A program made the position numbers and the translations under genes. The notes beneath the pieces were generated by a model. That model saw only the letters and a list, made by a program, of their open reading frames with translations. It had not been told where the DNA came from and searched no databases. Source: Prevotellaceae bacterium (GTDB lineage: Bacteria; Bacteroidota; Bacteroidia; Bacteroidales; UBA932). From it: a DNA stretch of 40,566 bases. The number at the start of each line of letters is the position of its first letter. The first letter of the stretch is position 1. Where the stretch lies: contig JAITFU010000161.1 of the NCBI GenBank assembly GCA_031281125.1, positions 1 to 40,566 of the forward strand, in the 5' to 3' direction. This document shows, in pieces, positions 1-7,533 of this stretch.

Positions 1-570
1 GAAACCGTTCTCCATCAATATTTGATCAATTGTAAAATCATCTCCACATCGGGCGTGATTACAGAGCGGGGAGAGGCGGTATTAATCTTTCAAGGACTTG
101 AAGTATTACGTTTTACCGACTCTTTGCTTCATGTAAAAGTGGTGGAAGAGCTGCGCAACGGCAATGAAGTTCCCCCAACGGTCAATGAGATCACCTTTAA
201 AAAGGTACATCCCAAGGACACTACAGCCAAAGCGCTTCAAAACCTTTGGACATTGACCCATAGCAGCGATCCCCTTACCCCGCCGTTCCAAATCAAGTTT
301 TTGGCCGATGGATCGTATCAGCTTTTGTTAGCGGACAATCCCGATGAGGCAGAGGAGGGAACATACGAGGTGTTTGGATCGTTTTTGATGATAGAATTTG
401 AACAGAGTTCCATCTTTGGCAACTCCAACAAGCAAGACGTTGCGTGCTGGGACATTCTCTTTGCTCGAGAAAAAGAGAAAGAGACCACAATGACGTGGCG
501 TGCAATGGTGGAGCGCGGTGGCGAACGCTTTATGCACAGCCTTGACTTTACCCTTGTGGTACAAAAGTGA
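1..570 (+). CDS. hypothetical protein, 5' end truncated by window edge
   Basis: Reading frame open from base 1 (ETVLHQYLINCKIIS...), stop TGA at 568-570, directly abuts rnpA; no family recognised. Confidence 0.6.
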   Translation, partial: ETVLHQYLINCKIISTSGVITERGEAVLIFQGLEVLRFTDSLLHVKVVEELRNGNEVPPTVNEITFKKVHPKDTTAKALQNLWTLTHSSDPLTPPFQIKFLADGSYQLLLADNPDEAEEGTYEVFGSFLMIEFEQSSIFGNSNKQDVACWDILFAREKEKETTMTWRAMVERGGERFMHSLDFTLVVQK

Positions 571-983
571 TGGGACGTTTTCCCAAAAGAGCGAGAAAAA
601 TATCGGCAATCGATCGCGAACTTCTGTTTAGAGAGGGGACGGTGCTGTTTCACTATCCCTACAAACTTTTTTTTTCCCTCCAACCGGCGCCAATCAAAGG
701 CACAGAATACGCTATTGTGGTGGCTGTCCCCAAGAGAAACGTAAAACGCGCCGTTGACCGCAACCTCATCAGGCGCAGGATTAAAGAATCTTTTAGAACA
801 AGTAACTCGATATTAATCAGCACACTAAAAGAACACAAACTGCACATTCAACTCTTTTGCTTATATTTACCGGATGAACATACTGCCTCCGCCACCCTGT
901 GCCACAAAATGGAATCGCTCTTGGAGCGTCTTGCGTACCAAGTTACGCAAAGCGGCGCTCTTTCCCTTAGTCGGGATGGTTAA
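567..983 (+). CDS. rnpA: ribonuclease P protein component
   Basis: Contains the RnpA-like core '[26 protein letters not shown]'; upstream of yidD as in many bacteria; start GTG 567 or ATG 570. Confidence 0.9.
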   Translation: MMGRFPKRARKISAIDRELLFREGTVLFHYPYKLFFSLQPAPIKGTEYAIVVAVPKRNVKRAVDRNLIRRRIKESFRTSNSILISTLKEHKLHIQLFCLYLPDEHTASATLCHKMESLLERLAYQVTQSGALSLSRDG

Positions 984-1164
984 ATTTTACCAAAAGGGTA
1001 TATCTCCCTACAAACCACCCTCTTGTCGCTTTACGCCTACCTGTTCTCAGTACTCCATTGAGGCGTTGCGCAAACATGGCCCGATCAAAGGGGTTTACCT
1101 TACCGTGTGGCGGATATTACGATGCAATCCTTGGGGCGGAAGCGGATACGATCCGGTGCCGTAA
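874..1164 (+). CDS. yidD: membrane protein insertion efficiency factor YidD
   Basis: Signature '[61 protein letters not shown]'; start position uncertain because of a 110-nt overlap with rnpA. Confidence 0.92.
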   Translation: MNILPPPPCATKWNRSWSVLRTKLRKAALFPLVGMVKFYQKGISPYKPPSCRFTPTCSQYSIEALRKHGPIKGVYLTVWRILRCNPWGGSGYDPVP

Positions 1165-1171
1165 CAATGTA

Positions 1172-2323
1172 TTACAATTGATAACATAAGCCCAAATTCA
1201 CTCCATAGGAGAGGGGCCGTTGGGTGCGCATACTAATAGGTTGATTGCCCTTAAAGTGGTAACCTATACGTGGCTCAAAATAGAGCCCAAAACTATTTCC
1301 AATGTAGTAGTTGACCCCAAGAGCACCATTAATTGACCATTGAACACCATGGATCGGACCCTTTGTGGTGACAGTAGCCAAACGGGTATTCTCTTTATTT
1401 ATGGTTTGTACAAATATTGCCCTTACCCCTTTTTCAATGGCAAATCCTGCTGAACTATAGGCCTTCCATTTGGATGGTGAAGTCCATATTGGTGAGACAA
1501 CGTTGACAGGTATTCCAATGTAGTGTAGAGACTGATGCGCTTGGGAGCCTTCCCATGTAAACTGCGAAGCCAAATATGTGTAAATGATGCCGCTCTCAAT
1601 GTCAATTTTTTTGCCGATATTTTTACGTACCTGTAAACCAAAGGAGATGGGAGGATAGTGACGGATGTGGGTGCAATCGTCTTGTTCCATTTCTAATCGT
1701 GCAGAGGAATAAACAGTTGAAGAAAAGTCGTTGGCGTATAATAAACTACCCCTCACACTGGCACCTCCGGAACTATTGATCTGTGAACGTCCGCCGTTTG
1801 TTCCAAAAGCGGCTGCCAAAAGCCATGAACGATCGACCGATTTTGGTTCTGATTTGGGCGGAGACTCAGGTATAGGTTGTGGGGATAATTCTGTGTCGGG
1901 TTGAGATGGAGGTTCCGGCTGAGTTGGAGATTCAGGCTGAGATAGAGATTCCGGTGGAGGTTGAAATTCAGATTGAGGTGTCGATTTTGAAGGACACGTC
2001 GACACAGATTCTTTGATTTGTATTTGATCTTGAGGCAACAGAATGACTTCTTGGATTGGAGTAAGATCTACAGACTTTTGCAATACTGAAAGCGTAATTG
2101 TGTCTTTTTCAACCGCTTGACGATTAAGTATCAAAAACAGCACTATCAATACGGCGGCCGCAAGCGCTTCTCCCCACCCAATCCATACCATCGTTCTTCT
2201 CTTTGGTCGGGTCAAACGGCTTTTGATCATGTCCCATCCGCTCTCCGGTATCAAAATTGGGTGGTCGGTCAGCTTTTGGTGGAACAACGCTCCAAAGGCA
2301 TCGTTTTCAAAATCGTCTCTCAT
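1172..2323 (-). CDS. predicted dual-membrane-spanning anti-sigma-like protein (cytosolic N-terminus, TM helix, Pro/Gln-rich linker, C-terminal OM beta-barrel)
   Basis: N-term 'MRDDFENDAFGALFHQKL..ESGWDMIKSRL..', TM 'WGEALAAAVLIVLFLIL', Pro-rich linker, beta-barrel-like C-terminus; overlaps sigma stop by 17 nt; paralog of 35642-36829. Confidence 0.75.
   Translation of the reverse strand: MRDDFENDAFGALFHQKLTDHPILIPESGWDMIKSRLTRPKRRTMVWIGWGEALAAAVLIVLFLILNRQAVEKDTITLSVLQKSVDLTPIQEVILLPQDQIQIKESVSTCPSKSTPQSEFQPPPESLSQPESPTQPEPPSQPDTELSPQPIPESPPKSEPKSVDRSWLLAAAFGTNGGRSQINSSGGASVRGSLLYANDFSSTVYSSARLEMEQDDCTHIRHYPPISFGLQVRKNIGKKIDIESGIIYTYLASQFTWEGSQAHQSLHYIGIPVNVVSPIWTSPSKWKAYSSAGFAIEKGVRAIFVQTINKENTRLATVTTKGPIHGVQWSINGALGVNYYIGNSFGLYFEPRIGYHFKGNQPISMRTQRPLSYGVNLGLCYQL
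1899..1970. repeat. four imperfect 18-bp tandem units encoding hexapeptides in the linker
   Basis: ggttgagatggaggttcc / ggctgagttggagattca / ggctgagatagagattcc / ggtggaggttgaaattca; on minus these read as ESLSQP/ESPTQP/EPPSQP-type hexapeptides. Confidence 0.8.
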
Positions 2324-2861
2324 CGCTATTATCAATTTTATCCATCAACATCTTTTGCAATAATTGCCGGGCGCGTGCATATTGCGATCTAACTGTATTT
2401 TCACTTATTTTCAACTCTTTAACAATTTCATGATATGAATATTTTTCAATGGCTCTAAGGTTAAAAACGACTCGGTACTTGTTTGGAAGTTGGGTTATGC
2501 AGGCAAACAAACACTCCGCAGAGAGGGGCTCAAAAAGCGACACATCAGGTTCTACACATTCATGATCAGACTTTTCTATTTCAACACTACCCCGTAACAC
2601 ATCTTTGTGCCTAAGGTGTTCAAGGGCAGTATTTACAAAGATCTTTCTCATCCATCCTTTAAACGATCCGGTGCCGGAATAGGTATCAATCTTAGAGAAC
2701 AACTTCACAAACCCATCATGCATCAGGTCGCATGCCGTCTGGCGATTGCCCACATACCGCAGACAAACGCCCATCATCACAGGTGCATACAACTCATACA
2801 TCAATTTTTGCGCCCACGACTCGCCTTTCTTGCACCCTTCAATCAGTAGCCTTTCTTCCAT
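2307..2861 (-). CDS. RNA polymerase ECF-type sigma-70 factor
   Basis: Sigma region 2 'LCLRYVGNRQTACDLMHDGFVKLFSKIDTYSGTGSFKGWMRKIFVN' and region 4 'YSYHEIVKELKISENTVRSQYARARQLLQK'. Confidence 0.92.
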   Translation of the reverse strand: MEERLLIEGCKKGESWAQKLMYELYAPVMMGVCLRYVGNRQTACDLMHDGFVKLFSKIDTYSGTGSFKGWMRKIFVNTALEHLRHKDVLRGSVEIEKSDHECVEPDVSLFEPLSAECLFACITQLPNKYRVVFNLRAIEKYSYHEIVKELKISENTVRSQYARARQLLQKMLMDKIDNSDERRF

Positions 2862-2874
2862 TCTTTATACTTTA

Positions 2875-2902
2875 TAGATGCACAACATCGTAAAATGTTG
2901 CA
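2875..2902 (-). promoter_or_regulatory. putative ECF promoter (minus strand GCAAC-N16-CATCTAT) for the first sigma gene
   Basis: Plus-strand gatg 2877-2880 and gttgc 2897-2901; same motif upstream of the paralogous sigma at 34524-34552. Confidence 0.6.
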
Positions 2903-2930
2903 AAAAAAGTAAAATATTTTTGTTTATTCA

Positions 2931-2938
2931 TATCTTTG
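2931..2938 (+). promoter_or_regulatory. Bacteroidota -7 box TATCTTTG upstream of the dTDP-glucose dehydratase gene
   Basis: TAnnTTTG consensus 27 nt before ATG 2966. Confidence 0.55.
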
Positions 2939-2965
2939 TGGCCTTGAACTTAGAATTATTATCGG

Positions 2966-4030
2966 ATGAATCGTGGCAAATATACAATAATCATCACAGG
3001 CGGCGCAGGTTTTATTGGTTCGCATCTGGTACGGAGGTTTGTCCGGATGTATCCCGATTATCGGATAATCAATTTAGACTCATTGACTTATGCCGGAAAC
3101 TTGGCCAATTTGACCGATGTAGCCTCTGCCCCCAATTACCATTTTGTAAAGGGAAATATCTGTGACTTTGCCCTTGTGCAAAAAGTCTTTGCCGATTTTA
3201 AGGTGGATGCCGTGATCCACTTGGCGGCAGAGAGTCATGTGGACAGGTCGATTACCGACCCTTTTACGTTTGCACAGACCAACGTCATGGGAACATTGTG
3301 CTTGTTGCACGCCGCCAAGGAGTTTTGGAATGGTCGGGAAGAAGACCACCTCTTTTACCACGTCTCAACAGACGAAGTGTATGGAAGTTTGGCGGACAGT
3401 GGTTTTTTTACCGAAAACACGCCCTACGACCCCCATTCGCCCTATTCGGCCTCCAAAGCATCCTCCGATCACTTTGTGCGTGCCTATCGCGACACCTACG
3501 CTTTACCGGTAGTCCTCTCCAATTGCTCCAACAATTATGGCCCATTTCAATTTCCGGAAAAACTAATTCCATTGTTTATCAACAACATAAAACACGGCAA
3601 ACCCTTGCCTGTGTACGGCAATGGTCAAAATGTGCGCGACTGGCTCTATGTAGAGGATCATGCCCAAGCCATTGACCTGATTTTTCACAAAGGCAAAAGG
3701 GGCGACACCTACAACATTGGAGGGTGCAACGAGTGGAAAAATATCGACTTGATCAGGTTGTTGATTGAGATCACCGACAGGCAGCTGGGACGAGAGGCCG
3801 GCTGTTCGGAGGGGCTGATCAGTTACGTGGCCGATCGTGCCGGTCACGATTTACGCTATGCCATAGATGCCTCCAAACTGAAAAGCGCGTTGGGATGGAA
3901 ACCATCTTGTTGCTTTGAGGAGGGAGTGGAGCGTACCGTGCGCTGGTACTTAGAGAATGAGGAGTGGCTCCGGCAGGTGACATCGGGGGCTTATCAAGAG
4001 TATTATATGAAGATGTATGGAGACAAATAG
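2966..4030 (+). CDS. rfbB: dTDP-glucose 4,6-dehydratase
   Basis: GxxGxxG 'ITGGAGFIGSHLVRRF', 'HLAAESHVDRSI', 'YHVSTDEVYGSL', 'YSASKASSDHFVRAYRDTY', 'SNNYGPFQFPEKLIPLFI'. Confidence 0.93.
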   Translation: MNRGKYTIIITGGAGFIGSHLVRRFVRMYPDYRIINLDSLTYAGNLANLTDVASAPNYHFVKGNICDFALVQKVFADFKVDAVIHLAAESHVDRSITDPFTFAQTNVMGTLCLLHAAKEFWNGREEDHLFYHVSTDEVYGSLADSGFFTENTPYDPHSPYSASKASSDHFVRAYRDTYALPVVLSNCSNNYGPFQFPEKLIPLFINNIKHGKPLPVYGNGQNVRDWLYVEDHAQAIDLIFHKGKRGDTYNIGGCNEWKNIDLIRLLIEITDRQLGREAGCSEGLISYVADRAGHDLRYAIDASKLKSALGWKPSCCFEEGVERTVRWYLENEEWLRQVTSGAYQEYYMKMYGDK

Positions 4031-4961
4031 AAAAAGATTTGCACTGCTGGGGGCGGCCGGTTATATTGCACCACGCCATATAATGGCCATTAAAGAGACA
4101 GAAAACGAATTGGTTGCTGCATTTGATCTCTCCGATAGCGTGGGAATTTTGGACAGTTACTTCCCCAATGCGTTGTTTTTTAAGGAGTATGAGCTTTTTG
4201 ACAGGCATCTGTCGGTACAAAGACAACAAGGTGTGCCTATTGACTTTGTGTCGGTGTGCACGCCCAATTACTTGCACGACTCCCATATTCGGTTGGGATT
4301 GCGTCTGGGGGCAGATGTGATTTGCGAAAAGCCGTTGGTACTCGATCCTTCTCACTTAGAGGCGTTAATAGTGTTGCAAAAGGAGACGGGGAAAAAAGTA
4401 TATAACATTCTCCAACTCAGGCTACATCCCGCAATTATTGCCTTAAAGCAGCGGATAGAGAGTGGCCCCAAAGACAAGATTTACGATGTGGACATCACCT
4501 ATATTACGTCTCGAGGGAACTGGTACTTTGCAAGTTGGAAAGGCGATGACCTCAAGAGCGGCGGATTGGCAACCAACATTGGTGTGCACTTTTTTGATAT
4601 GTTGGGTTGGGTCTTTGGACCCCACAAACGCAATGTGGTGCACCTTCGCACACCCGATCGGGTAGCCGGATTTCTTGAGTTGGAGCGGGCAAGGGTGCGC
4701 TACTTTTTGAGTGTCGATTACCAAGCCATCCCCCCCGAGGCAAAAGCGTTGGGAAAACGCACATTTAGATCACTTACTATGGAAAACGAAGCCATTGAGT
4801 TTAGTGATGGTTTTACCGATCTGCACACCCAAAGCTATCGCCATATCCTTTCGGGAAGAGGTTTTGGTTTGGAGCAGGCAACCCACAGCCTCCAAATCGT
4901 ACACGACATTCGCCATGCTACTCCTATTGGGGCCAAGGGGGATTACCATTATTTGCTGTAG
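4017..4961 (+). CDS. wlbA: Gfo/Idh/MocA-family dehydrogenase, WlbA/WbpB-like (UDP-N-acetylglucosaminuronate 3-dehydrogenase family)
   Basis: 'FALLGAAGYIAPRHIMAIKETENELVAAFDLSDSVGI...CTPNYLHDSHIRLGLRLGADVICEKPLVL' resembles WbpB/WlbA; start overlaps rfbB stop by 14 nt. Confidence 0.8.
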   Translation: METNRKRFALLGAAGYIAPRHIMAIKETENELVAAFDLSDSVGILDSYFPNALFFKEYELFDRHLSVQRQQGVPIDFVSVCTPNYLHDSHIRLGLRLGADVICEKPLVLDPSHLEALIVLQKETGKKVYNILQLRLHPAIIALKQRIESGPKDKIYDVDITYITSRGNWYFASWKGDDLKSGGLATNIGVHFFDMLGWVFGPHKRNVVHLRTPDRVAGFLELERARVRYFLSVDYQAIPPEAKALGKRTFRSLTMENEAIEFSDGFTDLHTQSYRHILSGRGFGLEQATHSLQIVHDIRHATPIGAKGDYHYLL

Positions 4962-5034
4962 GATTTTAGGGGTACCTACAAGGCCAATCTTCACTTATAA
5001 AGATAAAAAAATATGGAACATCAAAATATGTTTG

Positions 5035-5042
5035 TATCTTTG
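5035..5042 (+). promoter_or_regulatory. -7 box TATCTTTG upstream of the Rpn-like gene
   Basis: TAnnTTTG consensus in the intergenic region. Confidence 0.45.
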
Positions 5043-5069
5043 CCGTATAATTAAAGAGAGGAGAGAATT

Positions 5070-6062
5070 GTGATGCAGCTAAGAGTGCAAGAGATTAAAA
5101 GTGACATGAATATGGAAATAGCAAATCCTATTTACGATGTAGTGTTTAAGTATCTGATGGAAGACAACAAAGCAGCAAGGTTGTTGGTTTCGTCAATCAT
5201 TGGAGAAGAGGTGGTCTCTTTGGAGCCAAAACCGCAGGAGCACACCCGCGAAAAGGACAAAAAGGAAGAAACAGTTGGGATTCCCAATCTAACCGTATAT
5301 CGCCTCGATTTTTCGGCCAAAATCAAACTGGCAGACGAAAGTTACAAAGTGGTTGTGATTGAGATGCAAAAGGCCGACTTGCCTACAGACATTATGCGTT
5401 TTAGGCGCTATCTTGGCGAGCAATACATCGATTCTGAGAACCGAGTTACAAGAGGAGACGAGATTGATGCCATGCAAATCTACGCCATTTACTTTCTGGG
5501 AAAGGAGTTGGGCATTTACGACGCACCCGTTTTGAGTATTTCTCATGAGGTGAAGGATGTCACAACGGGTAAGATCATCCCTAAGGCAAGTAAATTTATT
5601 GAGGGTTTGAACCACAAGTCGTGGATTGTGCAGATAAGTTGTTTAAAAGAGCGACGGCGAAACGAATTGGAACAACTTTTGTCTGTATTTGACCAGAGAA
5701 ACCGTACCCGCAACGCCCATATCTTGAATGTGCAAGAAAAGGATTTCCCTGAAAAATTTCATCCCATCATTCGCCGTCTCAAGGGCGCGGCAAGCGATTC
5801 CGGCATGAAAAAACAGATGAAAGAGGAAGAAGAAGTTTTTAGATACCTCCGTGATGTAGCACGCATTGAGATGGGTAAAGCGTTCAAAGAGAAAGAGGAG
5901 GAAATCAAAGAAAAGAACGAGGAACTCAAAGAAAACAAGAAGACAATCGAAGAAAAAGAGAAGACCATCGAAGAGAAAGACAAAACAATCGAAGAAAAAG
6001 ATGTTGAACTTGAAAGGTTGAAAAACGAACTACAGAAATACAAGCAAAAGAGGCTGCTGTAA
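5070..6062 (+). CDS. Rpn/PD-(D/E)XK nuclease family transposase-like protein with C-terminal coiled coil
   Basis: 'MEIANPIYDVVFKYLMEDNKAARLLVSSIIGEEV', 'YRLDFSAKIKLADESYKVVVIEMQKA', 'FRRYLGEQYID'; PDDEXK_2-like; likely start ATG 5106. Confidence 0.85.
   Translation: MMQLRVQEIKSDMNMEIANPIYDVVFKYLMEDNKAARLLVSSIIGEEVVSLEPKPQEHTREKDKKEETVGIPNLTVYRLDFSAKIKLADESYKVVVIEMQKADLPTDIMRFRRYLGEQYIDSENRVTRGDEIDAMQIYAIYFLGKELGIYDAPVLSISHEVKDVTTGKIIPKASKFIEGLNHKSWIVQISCLKERRRNELEQLLSVFDQRNRTRNAHILNVQEKDFPEKFHPIIRRLKGAASDSGMKKQMKEEEEVFRYLRDVARIEMGKAFKEKEEEIKEKNEELKENKKTIEEKEKTIEEKDKTIEEKDVELERLKNELQKYKQKRLL
5940..6002 (+). repeat. three 21-bp tandem repeats encoding heptads KTIEEKE/KTIEEKD/KTIEEKD
   Basis: aagacaatcgaagaaaaagag / aagaccatcgaagagaaagac / aaaacaatcgaagaaaaagat; more degenerate heptads precede them. 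Confidence 0.9.
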
Positions 6063-6079
6063 AAGCGGTCAACCTCTGT

Positions 6080-7459
6080 TTATCGTGCAGGGATCAGTTG
6101 CACCGTAAAGTGGCGCATAATGGCCATCTCTTTAGTTATCTCATACCCGCGAGTGATCGTTTTGCTGCGGTCGTGCACATTCTTAAGGGCAGCAGCAATG
6201 TAGTCGATGTGAGAGTGGGTATAAACGCGGCGCGGAATGGCCAAACGAAGCAGTTCCAACGTTGGATAGCGGTTGAGGCGTGTTTTGGGATCGCGGTCGG
6301 CCAAGAGGGCGCCAATCTCCACTCCACGAATCCCCGCCTCTTTATACAGCTCAACGCCTAAGGTTTGTGCAATAAACTCCTCTTTGGGTACGCGGGGAAG
6401 AAACTTTTTGGCGTCAACAAAAATAGCGTGTCCACCTGCCGGACGTTGATAGGGAACCCCATATTCGTCCAACTTTTGTCCCAAGTAGGCCACCTGATGT
6501 ATGCGCCCGTCTAAATAATCATAATCAGTTCCCTCTTCCAATCCAACCGCTAAGGCACTCATATCGCGTCCGGACATACCGCCATAAGTGAGGTATCCTT
6601 CGTACATAATGTTGAACATTTGGCACTTTTTCCAATCCTCCTCATGCCGGAACGCAACAAACCCACCCATATTTACAATGGCATCTTTTTTGGCCGACAT
6701 GGTCATAAAGTCGCCGTAACTAAATATCTCTGAGACGATCTCTCGGATGCTTTTTTTGGCGTAACCCGGCTCCCTCGTCTTGATAAAGTAGGCGTTTTCG
6801 GCAAACCGAGCCGAATCAAAGAGCACCTTTACTCCGTACTTCTTTGCCAGAGCAGCTACCCCTTTGATGTTCTCCATCGATACGGGTTGCCCGCCTGCGC
6901 TGTTATTGGTAATGGTTATCACTACACAGGGGATTCTCTTTTGCGGATACCTCCTAAGTATGGTTTCGAGCTTGTGGAGATCCATATTTCCCTTAAATGG
7001 GTGATCAACAGAGGTGTCGGCTGCCTCTTCCACTGGACAATCAATGGGAAGCGCTTTGCGAAATTCGATGTGTCCTTTGGTGGTATCAAAGTGGGCGTTG
7101 CCAGGGAGTACGTCATCGGGTTTGACAATGGCCGAAAAGAGGACATTTTCTGCAGCCCGTCCCTGATGGGTGGGAAGAAAGTGAGAAAATCCGGTAATCG
7201 TTTGGATGGCGTCTTGCAACTTATAGAAAGATCTGGCGCCTGCATAACTCTCGTCTCCTTCCATCATAGCTGCCCACTGCCGATCGCTCATGGCGCCGGT
7301 TCCCGAATCTGTAAGCAAATCGATATAGACCGCATCGCTTTTAAGGTTAAAGAGGTTGTAGTGCGCCTCTTTGATCCACTCTTCGCGTGCAGCGCGGGTA
7401 CTTTTACGGATGGGTTCTACCATCTTGATTTTGTACGATTCGGCAAAAGGAAGTTCCAT
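6080..7459 (-). CDS. tnaA: tryptophanase
   Basis: PLP beta-eliminating lyase; 'MSAKKDA', 'FDSARFAENAYFIK', 'LRLAIPRRVYTHSHIDYI'; tryptophanase-type rather than tyrosine phenol-lyase residues at 'FDTTKGH', 'GVEIG' and 'RHFT'. Confidence 0.92.
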   Translation of the reverse strand: MELPFAESYKIKMVEPIRKSTRAAREEWIKEAHYNLFNLKSDAVYIDLLTDSGTGAMSDRQWAAMMEGDESYAGARSFYKLQDAIQTITGFSHFLPTHQGRAAENVLFSAIVKPDDVLPGNAHFDTTKGHIEFRKALPIDCPVEEAADTSVDHPFKGNMDLHKLETILRRYPQKRIPCVVITITNNSAGGQPVSMENIKGVAALAKKYGVKVLFDSARFAENAYFIKTREPGYAKKSIREIVSEIFSYGDFMTMSAKKDAIVNMGGFVAFRHEEDWKKCQMFNIMYEGYLTYGGMSGRDMSALAVGLEEGTDYDYLDGRIHQVAYLGQKLDEYGVPYQRPAGGHAIFVDAKKFLPRVPKEEFIAQTLGVELYKEAGIRGVEIGALLADRDPKTRLNRYPTLELLRLAIPRRVYTHSHIDYIAAALKNVHDRSKTITRGYEITKEMAIMRHFTVQLIPAR

Positions 7460-7480
7460 ATTCTATCATTAAATATTTGG

Positions 7481-7488
7481 CAAAAATA
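7481..7488 (-). promoter_or_regulatory. -7 box TATTTTTG (minus) for tryptophanase
   Basis: caaaaata on plus, 21 nt upstream of the minus start at 7459. Confidence 0.5.
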
Positions 7489-7519
7489 GATAAAATCTTG
7501 TTATTTGAAACGGGATGTG

Positions 7520-7527
7520 TATATTTG
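7520..7527 (+). promoter_or_regulatory. -7 box TATATTTG for the radical SAM gene
   Basis: TAnnTTTG box 6 nt before ATG 7534. Confidence 0.5.
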
Positions 7528-7533
7528 TGGGTT

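Noticed and set aside
5884-6010. Possible CRISPR-like repeat array
   Set aside because: Units are 21 bp, contiguous, in frame and encode a coiled coil; no spacers.
5759-6043. 94-aa minus-strand Ser/Phe-rich ORF
   Set aside because: Antisense artefact of the Lys/Glu-rich heptad repeat.
5070-6062. Rpn/PDDEXK transposase-like gene as evidence of an active mobile element
   Set aside because: No flanking inverted repeats or target duplication seen; family name alone does not show mobility.
6887-7489. 200-aa plus-strand ORF antisense to tryptophanase
   Set aside because: Lies inside a well-supported CDS on the other strand; no recognisable family or own promoter.
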